The notes beneath the pieces are model-generated. The model had not been told where the DNA came from, ran no database searches, and worked only from the letters and a program-made list of their open reading frames with translations. Made by a program: the position numbers and the translations under genes. A DNA stretch of 10,349 nt from Candidatus Tayloriibacteriota bacterium (GTDB lineage Bacteria > Patescibacteriota > Minisyncoccia > Phycocordibacterales > UBA11359): the NCBI GenBank assembly GCA_003455555.1, contig DMQX01000013.1, positions 1,623 through 11,971 on the forward strand, in the 5' to 3' direction. Position 1 is the stretch's first letter. Every line of letters starts with the position of its first letter. Positions 5,988-10,349 of the stretch are shown piece after piece.

Positions 5988-6017
5988 AGTATACCTTGCA
6001 ACGCAGCACTACAACAA
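5988..6017 (-). promoter_or_regulatory. Promoter of the FAD dehydrogenase gene, predicting a leaderless mRNA
   Basis: On the minus strand TATACT (5993-5988) ends six bases before the ATG at 5981. A -35-like TTGTTG lies at 6017-6012 with an 18-bp spacer. The predicted start coincides with the start codon and no SD is present. Confidence 0.5.
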
Positions 6018-6073
6018 TACGTCTCGAATCGGAATAAGTGTGTTACAATATTAGGATAATTAATAAATATTAT

Positions 6074-6514
6074 ATGGAAAAACCAATAATCAAACGACCG
6101 CTTTTTGTCACTATTCTATGCAGTTTTTATTTCGTTTACTGGGCCATCAGCATTGTTTCGCTTATCGCGGCTCTACTGGTACGTATCGGCGGACAGTTTC
6201 CTGCGTGGACGGATATATTCGCGCAGCTTAATCTGATCTTCCTTGGCGATCAAGTGCCAATGAGTTGGATTACCTGGGTCATAGCTGCAGGCATTGTAGC
6301 CGGAATCATTGGCTTTTGGTTCATGCAGAAGTGGGCAATCATTGTCTTTACGGCTGCCAGCATAGCTTTGTTTATCGTGGCTCTTCCGGCCGTTAGCAGT
6401 GCGCCTTCAAAAACTTTGTATGCAGTACTTATTCTTTACACAATCGCTTCAATCTTTGCGTTAAATATTGCCGTAATCGTTGTCGGGATTATCAATTTTA
6501 AGCGAATGAAGTAG
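6074..6514 (+). CDS. Four-helix integral membrane protein of unknown function
   Basis: 146 aa with four hydrophobic segments at about 10-36, 64-84, 86-107 and 114-141, a short basic N-terminus (KRP) and a basic C-terminus (FKRMK). The gap between helices 1 and 2 carries a polar loop (about 37-62). No charged or catalytic residues inside the helices point to a role, and no family is recognised. The frame is open from a GTG at 6038, but ATG 6074 puts the first helix at a normal distance and avoids an N-terminus made from A+T-rich spacer; GATAAT (6055-6060) could be its -10. It converges on the response-regulator gene across 29 bp with no clear terminator between them. Confidence 0.7.
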   Translation: MEKPIIKRPLFVTILCSFYFVYWAISIVSLIAALLVRIGGQFPAWTDIFAQLNLIFLGDQVPMSWITWVIAAGIVAGIIGFWFMQKWAIIVFTAASIALFIVALPAVSSAPSKTLYAVLILYTIASIFALNIAVIVVGIINFKRMK

Positions 6515-6543
6515 GGAAGTTTTTTGGTTCTCTGGTTTCATTA

Positions 6544-7215
6544 CTATTTCAACACATCAATTTTGTAGCCGCGGCCCGGAATGTTGTGGATTAGTCTCTT
6601 TCGTTTGTGATCGATTTTTTTTCGCAGATTTAAAATGTGCGACTCTATGGTGTTGGAAAATGGGTCGGTCGCATCATCCCAGACATGCTCCATGATCATG
6701 CCACGCGAAACAACCGAACCTTTGTTGCGCATCAAGTACTCGAGCAGGGCAAATTCTTTGCGGGTCAAGTAGACCCGTTTATCGCCGCGCCGGACTTCCT
6801 GATTATGACAATCGAGCCTAATTGTATCTACATCCAGAACTGGTTTGTGTTGAAGCGGTGGTCGTCTCAAAATAGCCTGAATGCGGGCCAACAATTCTTC
6901 AAAAGAAAATGGCTCCATCATTAAGTCGTCGGCACCTTCGTGAAATAAGGAAATTTTTTGCTGCATGGTTGACTTGGCCGATATCACCATAATTGGTGAT
7001 GTTTTATTTGCCCCTCTAATCTCACGGCAGACTTCAAGGCAGCTTTTTTTTGGCAGGGAATCGTCCAAAATTATAATGTCATAATTGTTGACTCTGGCCA
7101 TGTATGAGCCATCCTCGCCGTTTTCTGCTGTATCAACCGCGAAAGTTCGCGCCTCAAGATTTTTTCTGAGTTTCAGCATCAACTTTTTGTCGTCATCGAT
7201 AATGAGTATTCGCAT
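6544..7215 (-). CDS. OmpR/PhoB-family response regulator, orphan, lacking the conserved receiver Lys
   Basis: 223 aa: receiver domain (1-118) followed by a winged-helix DNA-binding domain (about 125-222). The receiver has D7-D9 acids after MRILII, phospho-acceptor D51 (IIILDDSLP) and S79 (VISA), but the near-invariant Lys before Pro-Phe is Glu (DDLMMEPF, E101). The output domain shows LTRKEFALLEYLMRNKG (150-166), VVSR (168-171), EHVWD (176-180) and SHILNLRKKID (192-202), ending NIPGRGYKI, a standard PhoB-type fold. No histidine kinase is adjacent. Start at 7215 is chosen because MRILIIDDD is the normal beginning of the family; the frame extends to 7287 but that adds 24 atypical residues. It is divergent from the LiaF-like gene at 7353, a likely target. 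Confidence 0.92.
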   Translation of the reverse strand: MRILIIDDDKKLMLKLRKNLEARTFAVDTAENGEDGSYMARVNNYDIIILDDSLPKKSCLEVCREIRGANKTSPIMVISAKSTMQQKISLFHEGADDLMMEPFSFEELLARIQAILRRPPLQHKPVLDVDTIRLDCHNQEVRRGDKRVYLTRKEFALLEYLMRNKGSVVSRGMIMEHVWDDATDPFSNTIESHILNLRKKIDHKRKRLIHNIPGRGYKIDVLK

Positions 7216-7246
7216 ATATTTTTTGGGTAAAGTTAATATGACCGTC

Positions 7247-7252
7247 AGTATA
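7247..7252 (-). promoter_or_regulatory. -10 of the response-regulator gene
   Basis: TATACT on the minus strand (7252-7247), 31 bases before the ATG at 7215, giving a leader of about 25 nt without an SD. The -35 is poor, which would suit activated or autoregulated transcription. Confidence 0.4.
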
Positions 7253-7311
7253 AGGCAAACAGTTTTTCGGATGAGCGACTTTTCCACAGGCAGATTTTTG
7301 CTTGTTCCTTA

Positions 7312-7320
7312 TGGTATACT
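7312..7320 (+). promoter_or_regulatory. Extended -10 promoter of the LiaF-like gene
   Basis: TGGTATACT; predicted start near 7327 and a leader of about 26 nt without an SD. The -35 is weak. The two divergent -10 elements are about 60 bp apart, so a regulator bound between them could act on both genes. Confidence 0.5.
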
Positions 7321-7352
7321 TGAAGTATTAAAGAATTTTAATTATAAAAAAT

Positions 7353-7565
7353 ATGGAACTCGGATTAGTTATTGTTTTTGCAGGCTTTATCTTTTTAATG
7401 AGGAACTTGGGCATGATTCCGGCGGATGCTCTTGACTGGTCTATTCTTTGGCCAATCTTCATAATCCTCCTCGGTCTCATTGTAATTGGAAAAGGTCACC
7501 GACATCACATGAAGTGTCATCCTTGCAAAGGCGAGACTTGTGAAGATTGTAAAAAGAAGGCTTAA
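7353..7565 (+). CDS. Small LiaI/LiaF-like membrane protein with His/Cys-rich cytosolic tail
   Basis: 70 aa. Two hydrophobic helices (about 3-20 and 30-46) with an N-L-G-M-I-P turn and LDW...LWPIFIILLGL, the pattern of the small transmembrane module found in LiaI/LiaF cell-envelope stress proteins. After the second helix comes a 24-residue tail holding H49, H51, H52 and four Cys in two CxxC pairs (C55/C58, C63/C66), which looks like a metal or redox site. The divergent neighbour is an OmpR-type regulator, and LiaF homologues modulate two-component signalling, so a signalling role is plausible but inferred. A five-base dyad (GGCTT 7559-7563, AAGCC 7568-7572) overlaps the stop without a T-run. 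Confidence 0.7.
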   Translation: MELGLVIVFAGFIFLMRNLGMIPADALDWSILWPIFIILLGLIVIGKGHRHHMKCHPCKGETCEDCKKKA

Positions 7566-7583
7566 TCAAGCCGTTATATATGG

Positions 7584-7611
7584 TTGACTTTGCGGAGGTT
7601 TCTGTTAAAAT
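7584..7611 (+). promoter_or_regulatory. Promoter of the adenylate-kinase-like gene
   Basis: TTGACT (7584-7589), a 16-bp spacer and TAAAAT (7606-7611). Predicted start near 7618, about 100 nt before the chosen ATG. Confidence 0.6.
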
Positions 7612-7617
7612 CTCCCT

Positions 7618-7719
7618 CTGGAGGAGGTCTTTGTAAGGCTAAACGTGATTGTTTTCTGCTCTTCATGTTGGAGAGTGGTTTTGTATTTTTGTGGGCTCTT
7701 TTTTAAGAACGGAGTCGTC
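7618..7719 (+). promoter_or_regulatory. Long leader of the kinase-like gene
   Basis: A GGAGGAGGT purine run sits at the very start of the leader (about 7620-7628), too far from any start to act as its SD. A hairpin CTCTTC / GGAGAG (ATGTT loop, about 7660-7676) shares its 3' strand with a weaker alternative pairing to GCTCT before a T-run (about 7695-7704), an attenuator-like layout. GGAG (7711-7714) five bases before ATG 7720 is the working SD. Confidence 0.3.
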
Positions 7720-8418
7720 ATGTCCAATGTTTCGGAGAAGTTTACTGTTCTGGCACCGTACGCGATTATTTTTCTTGGCGGTCCCGGTTTCGGTAAAGGT
7801 ACTCAAGGCAAGGAGGTTGCTCATCGCATCGGCGCCACACACTGGTCTTCTGGTGACACGATGGGCGGTGAACAGATTTGGCCTGGTTGGGGTTTGGAAG
7901 ATCTATGTAAGGTCGCGAACGAGTTTCGTAACAGGCACCAGCTGGTGCCTTACGATATTGTTTGCCAGATCTTCGATATCTCCTTCGTCAATCTGTTGCG
8001 GTCCCCGAAGCCATTTATCGTCGACGGTGTGCCGAGGACGGGGGCTCAGGCGCGGCGGGTGTTGAATACGGTTCAGCGCACGGCAGGACCAAATTTCCCA
8101 ATCTGGTTGGTAGAGTTCGTTCTTCCTACGGTCAAGGTCGGAGACGAAATCATCACTTCGCCGGATGCGGAAGCGGAAATCTTGCGGCGCGTTCTCGCCC
8201 GTCCAAATCGGACGGACAGTACGGAAGCTGCGCACAAAGTTCGGACTGCGGATTTTAAAAAAGAAACGGTCCCTGGTTATGAGATTCTCAAGGAATCCGG
8301 CCGTTTCGGTGAGCTGAAAAAACCCATTAACGCCTTGTCCCCAAAAGAACAAATTACCAAATATATCGTGCAAAAGCTGGGTGTCGGTGACCGTTATCAT
8401 CTTGTCTCTGCGCGGTGA
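7720..8418 (+). CDS. Adenylate-kinase-like nucleoside monophosphate kinase (short lid)
   Basis: 232-aa P-loop kinase that by family should move a phosphate between ATP and a nucleoside monophosphate. It has GGPGFGKGTQ (20-29), SSGD (43-46, in place of STGD), LVPYDIV (75-81, usually LVPDEIV), FIVDGVPRTGAQ (99-110, usually FPRT) and an Arg pair (R157, R158) before RPNRTDS (161-167). The lid between those arginines and the RTD motif is minimal, unlike the about 30-residue lid of long bacterial adenylate kinases. The sequence is diverged, so it may be a second or specialised enzyme, not the housekeeping Adk. ATG 7720 has GGAG five bases upstream; an in-frame GTG at 7645 would add 25 hydrophobic residues. 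Own promoter, leader and terminator, higher G+C, TGA stop. Confidence 0.8.
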   Translation: MSNVSEKFTVLAPYAIIFLGGPGFGKGTQGKEVAHRIGATHWSSGDTMGGEQIWPGWGLEDLCKVANEFRNRHQLVPYDIVCQIFDISFVNLLRSPKPFIVDGVPRTGAQARRVLNTVQRTAGPNFPIWLVEFVLPTVKVGDEIITSPDAEAEILRRVLARPNRTDSTEAAHKVRTADFKKETVPGYEILKESGRFGELKKPINALSPKEQITKYIVQKLGVGDRYHLVSAR

Positions 8419-8440
8419 AGGTAAACAGCCATCATCTCAT

Positions 8441-8478
8441 AGTGCGTTTGATCCATCCGGGTCGAAGGCACTTTTTTT
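8441..8478 (+). terminator. Rho-independent terminator of the kinase-like gene
   Basis: A 14-position stem (8441-8454 with 8459-8472, one G-G mismatch and two T-G pairs) around an ATCC loop, then a run of T to 8478. It is the strongest terminator in the window. Confidence 0.9.
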
Positions 8479-8499
8479 GTCTTCAAAAAAACACGATTA

Positions 8500-8508
8500 T
8501 GCTATACT
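8500..8508 (+). promoter_or_regulatory. Extended -10 promoter of the membrane/methyltransferase/CAP operon
   Basis: TGCTATACT, ending seven bases before ATG 8516, so the transcript would be leaderless or nearly so. The best -35 candidate (TTGTCT, 8477-8482) is 20 bp away and overlaps the preceding terminator's T-run. Confidence 0.55.
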
Positions 8509-8515
8509 TTAAACT

Positions 8516-8788
8516 ATGACAACATTGATACATGCAGATATATTTTTCTTTATAAGCACTATTTGTATGATTATCATCTCCTCCATTTTGGTGGTCGTTC
8601 TCTGGAATCTGGCTCATATCCTGAAGGATTTACGACACATCTCAAAGAAGGTTCGCGAGGGTGGCGATGTGCTCTCTCAGGATCTGCATGATTGGCACAT
8701 AGCTGCGCGCACCGAAGCCTCACAATTTAAACACGTATTTAAATATTTCAAAACTCTATTTTCCCACCGTCGAGATCACAAAAAATAA
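8516..8788 (+). CDS. Small single-pass membrane protein with cytosolic helical tail
   Basis: 90 aa. One strong hydrophobic helix (about 8-32, starting DIFFFISTICMII) followed by a charged, probably helical region (AHILKDLRHISKKVREGG, split over 33-50) and a basic C-terminus (SHRRDHKK). The layout resembles short DUF948-type and related single-pass proteins. Similar 'ADIFFF' proteins seem common in Parcubacteria, from memory. No function can be assigned. It is first in an operon: the methyltransferase starts six bases after its stop. Confidence 0.65.
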   Translation: MTTLIHADIFFFISTICMIIISSILVVVLWNLAHILKDLRHISKKVREGGDVLSQDLHDWHIAARTEASQFKHVFKYFKTLFSHRRDHKK

Positions 8789-8794
8789 ATATCC

Positions 8795-9565
8795 ATGAAG
8801 AAAAAAGACACATCATGGGGCAAGGTAGCGACGTGGTATGAAGGGATGGTCGCGGATGACGACAGCTATCAGATGCAAGTCATAGCTCCAAATTTGCTGC
8901 GTCTTATTGATCTGAAGTCGAACGAAAAGGTTTTGGATCTGGCCTGCGGTACCGGTTTTTTCAGTGGTATTTTTGCCAAGATTGTTGGTCCAAAAAATAT
9001 TACGGGATTAGACGTCGGAAAACCGCTGATCGCGATTGCAAAAAAAAGTTATCCGGAGATCGACTTCAGAGTTTCTTCGGCAGATGAGCTTTCTATTTTT
9101 CCAGATCAGCATTTTGATAAGGTGGCCATTGTGCTAGCTATTCAGAATATTGAAGAGGTTAAATCTATGCTGACTGAAATAAATCGCGTAGTAAAACGGC
9201 AAGGTCTAGTGTATATAGTTATGAACCATCCGGCTTTTCGGATTCCCAAGCGTTCAGGGTGGGGGTTTGATGAGGTTACAAGCCAGCAATACCGCCGAGT
9301 AGACGGATATTTGCGGGAGTCAAAAGAAGAGATTGATATGAAGCCTGGTTCATCTCAAAACGGAGGTTCAGCCCAGCTTACCGTTTCTTTTCACAGACCG
9401 CTTCAATACTACACAAAACTTTTTTCGGCTACCGGCTTTGCGATAACAAGACTGGAAGAATGGATATCACATAGGCGCAGCCAGACCGGGCCTCGTCAAA
9501 AAGAAGAGGATAGGATGCGAAGTGAGATCCCATTGTTTCTGTTTATAGAGATCCAAAAGAAATAA
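8795..9565 (+). CDS. Class I SAM-dependent methyltransferase
   Basis: 256 aa with a Rossmann methyltransferase core: motif I LDLACGTG (47-54), acidic residue ending strand 2 (ITGLDVG, D73), a strand 3 edge with SSADEL (94-99), motif IV-like FDKVAIVLAIQNIEE (107-121) and motif VI-like VVKRQGLVYIVMNHP (132-146). It belongs to the broad Methyltransf_11/25 type that acts on small molecules, lipids or quinones; the substrate cannot be read. Residues 147-205 contain an insertion (WGFDE...YRRVDGYLRE) before a final strand, probably the substrate cap. Translation follows the small membrane protein by six bases, and the CAP-domain gene starts one base after its TAA, so the three are almost certainly co-transcribed. 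Confidence 0.85.
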   Translation: MKKKDTSWGKVATWYEGMVADDDSYQMQVIAPNLLRLIDLKSNEKVLDLACGTGFFSGIFAKIVGPKNITGLDVGKPLIAIAKKSYPEIDFRVSSADELSIFPDQHFDKVAIVLAIQNIEEVKSMLTEINRVVKRQGLVYIVMNHPAFRIPKRSGWGFDEVTSQQYRRVDGYLRESKEEIDMKPGSSQNGGSAQLTVSFHRPLQYYTKLFSATGFAITRLEEWISHRRSQTGPRQKEEDRMRSEIPLFLFIEIQKK

Positions 9566-9566
9566 T

Positions 9567-10349
9567 ATGGAACCAGTCCAATCAAAAAAACAGACGATAC
9601 TCATATGGACCGCCTCGGTACTTTCGGTGCTTATTATTGTGGCCATAATCGCTTCAAGTCAGTATGACTTTACGTCAAAAATAAAGGGTTTTGAACAAGC
9701 GACCAATAATTTTATTGTTCAGACTTTGCATTCAGACGCACTGACGCCGCCACCGCTTCGGGGTGTCTTTGGTGAAGTAGCACAGCCTCTCACTAATGAG
9801 GGTGTTTTGGCTTGGACCAATAAAAATCGAAAGACTGATGGTAAGCCCGATCTCGTCCTGAATGATAAATTGACCGAGATGGCGGATCAGAAATTGAGCG
9901 ATCTTTTTGCCAAACAATATTTTGAACATCAATCCCCAACGGGTGTTGGTCCGGGGGACTTGGCTCAGCAAGCCGGATATGACTACATTGTCATCGGTGA
10001 AAATTTGGCTTTGGGTAATTTTAACGGCGACAAAGCACTGGTTGACGCTTGGATGGCAAGTCCCGGTCATCGGGCTAATATTTTGAATGCGCGATATCAG
10101 GAGATTGGTATTGCGGTAGGTAAAGGCACTTTTGAAGGCAAAACTACTTGGATAGCAGTCCAAGAATTTGGTTTGCCGATAACGGCTTGTCCGCAGCCAT
10201 CGAGCGTGGATAAGGCGGCAATCGATAAGGCTAAGAAAAATATCGACACTCTAGAACTGTCTTTGTCGCAACAAAAAGCCGCGATTGATAATGCAAATCC
10301 AAAATACGGCACGGACTACAACGCGAAAGTTGACCAGTATAATATTTCC
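9567..10349 (+). CDS. Membrane-anchored CAP/SCP-domain protein, 3' truncated by the window
   Basis: The frame is open for all 261 codons to the last base; the C-terminus is missing. A basic N-terminus and one hydrophobic helix (about 11-30) give a signal anchor, placing the rest outside the membrane. The CAP domain (about 75-202) shows VLAWTNKNR (80-88), YFEHQSPTG (118-126, H121), GENLALGNF (144-152, E145), WMASPGHRANIL (162-173, H168) and WIAVQEFG (195-202). The H121, E145 and H168 positions match the conserved CAP cavity residues. A helical, Lys/Asp/Gln-rich segment from about 213 onward (DKAAIDKAKKNIDTLELSL) may be a coiled-coil stalk. Bacterial CAP proteins are secreted and largely uncharacterised. 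It starts one base after the methyltransferase stop, so translational coupling is likely. Confidence 0.88.
   Translation, partial: MEPVQSKKQTILIWTASVLSVLIIVAIIASSQYDFTSKIKGFEQATNNFIVQTLHSDALTPPPLRGVFGEVAQPLTNEGVLAWTNKNRKTDGKPDLVLNDKLTEMADQKLSDLFAKQYFEHQSPTGVGPGDLAQQAGYDYIVIGENLALGNFNGDKALVDAWMASPGHRANILNARYQEIGIAVGKGTFEGKTTWIAVQEFGLPITACPQPSSVDKAAIDKAKKNIDTLELSLSQQKAAIDNANPKYGTDYNAKVDQYNIS

Noticed and set aside
6038..6073. GTG start adding 12 residues to the membrane protein
   Set aside because: The added residues come from A+T-rich spacer without an SD; ATG 6074 gives a normal N-terminus.
7216..7287. 24-residue N-terminal extension of the response regulator
   Set aside because: Receivers normally begin at M-R-I-L-I-I-D-D; the extension overlaps the -10 at 7247-7252.
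7260..7300. Three T-rich CAG/CGA-TTTT motifs between the divergent promoters as regulator sites
   Set aside because: Spacing is irregular (about 17 and 15 bp) and the motifs are mostly T-runs, so there is no convincing direct-repeat box.
7903..8400. 165-aa minus-strand open frame opposite the kinase-like gene
   Set aside because: It is a GC-rich shadow frame; the plus strand carries the P-loop and the other kinase motifs.
1..10349. CRISPR arrays, tRNA or rRNA genes, transposases
   Set aside because: No regularly spaced direct repeats, cloverleaf-like sequences or transposase motifs were seen by eye.

Overview
The window looks like a chromosomal segment from an uncultured, small-genome bacterium, most plausibly of the Candidate Phyla Radiation (Patescibacteria, Parcubacteria-like). 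The reasons are family resemblances recalled from memory, not searched: a PemK-like protein with a 'FDEWN...GEIWWCS' N-terminus, a small 'DIFFF' single-pass membrane protein, a PyrD carrying 'NISCPN', and an FAD dehydrogenase with 'AEHNDGIIRTPYL'. Genes are packed tightly and few have Shine-Dalgarno (SD) sites. Standard code 11 applies: TGA is used as a stop and TGG encodes Trp, so this is not a code-25 lineage.

Layout. 14-1678: DEAD-box RNA helicase with a Ser/Gly/Arg-rich N-terminal tail, followed by a 55-aa zinc-ribbon protein. 1681-1799: a long element with perfect 19-bp inverted arms. 1811-3348: dihydroorotate dehydrogenase (pyrD) and an orphan PemK/MazF-like toxin. 3349-3737: a 389-bp gene-poor stretch with hairpins, two possible minus-strand promoters, one strong plus-strand promoter and a structured leader. 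3738-4170: single-domain receiver protein and its terminator. 4198-4326: a second long inverted-repeat element. 4329-5981 (minus): GlcD/Dld-like FAD dehydrogenase. 6074-6514: four-helix membrane protein. 6544-7215 (minus): OmpR/PhoB-type response regulator, divergent from a small LiaI/LiaF-like membrane protein with a His/Cys tail (7353-7565). 7584-8478: monocistronic adenylate-kinase-like gene with its own promoter, leader, SD and terminator. 8516-10349: an operon of a small membrane protein, a SAM methyltransferase and a membrane-anchored CAP/SCP-domain protein that runs off the window.

Two expression styles coexist. At four genes (14, 1811, minus-strand 5981, 8516) a -10 hexamer lies 5-7 nt before the ATG, which predicts leaderless mRNAs. 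By contrast the receiver gene and the kinase-like gene have sigma-70 promoters, leaders of about 100 nt, clear SD sites, visibly higher G+C, TGA stops and strong intrinsic terminators. They look like independently acquired or specially expressed cassettes.

No CRISPR array, tRNA, rRNA, transposase or complete known defence system was seen. The most interesting material is regulatory or structural: the two long hairpin elements that share a small core, the structured receiver leader, the divergent regulator/LiaF pair in which the regulator has lost its conserved Lys, and a class 2-like PyrD with Cys at the catalytic-base position.
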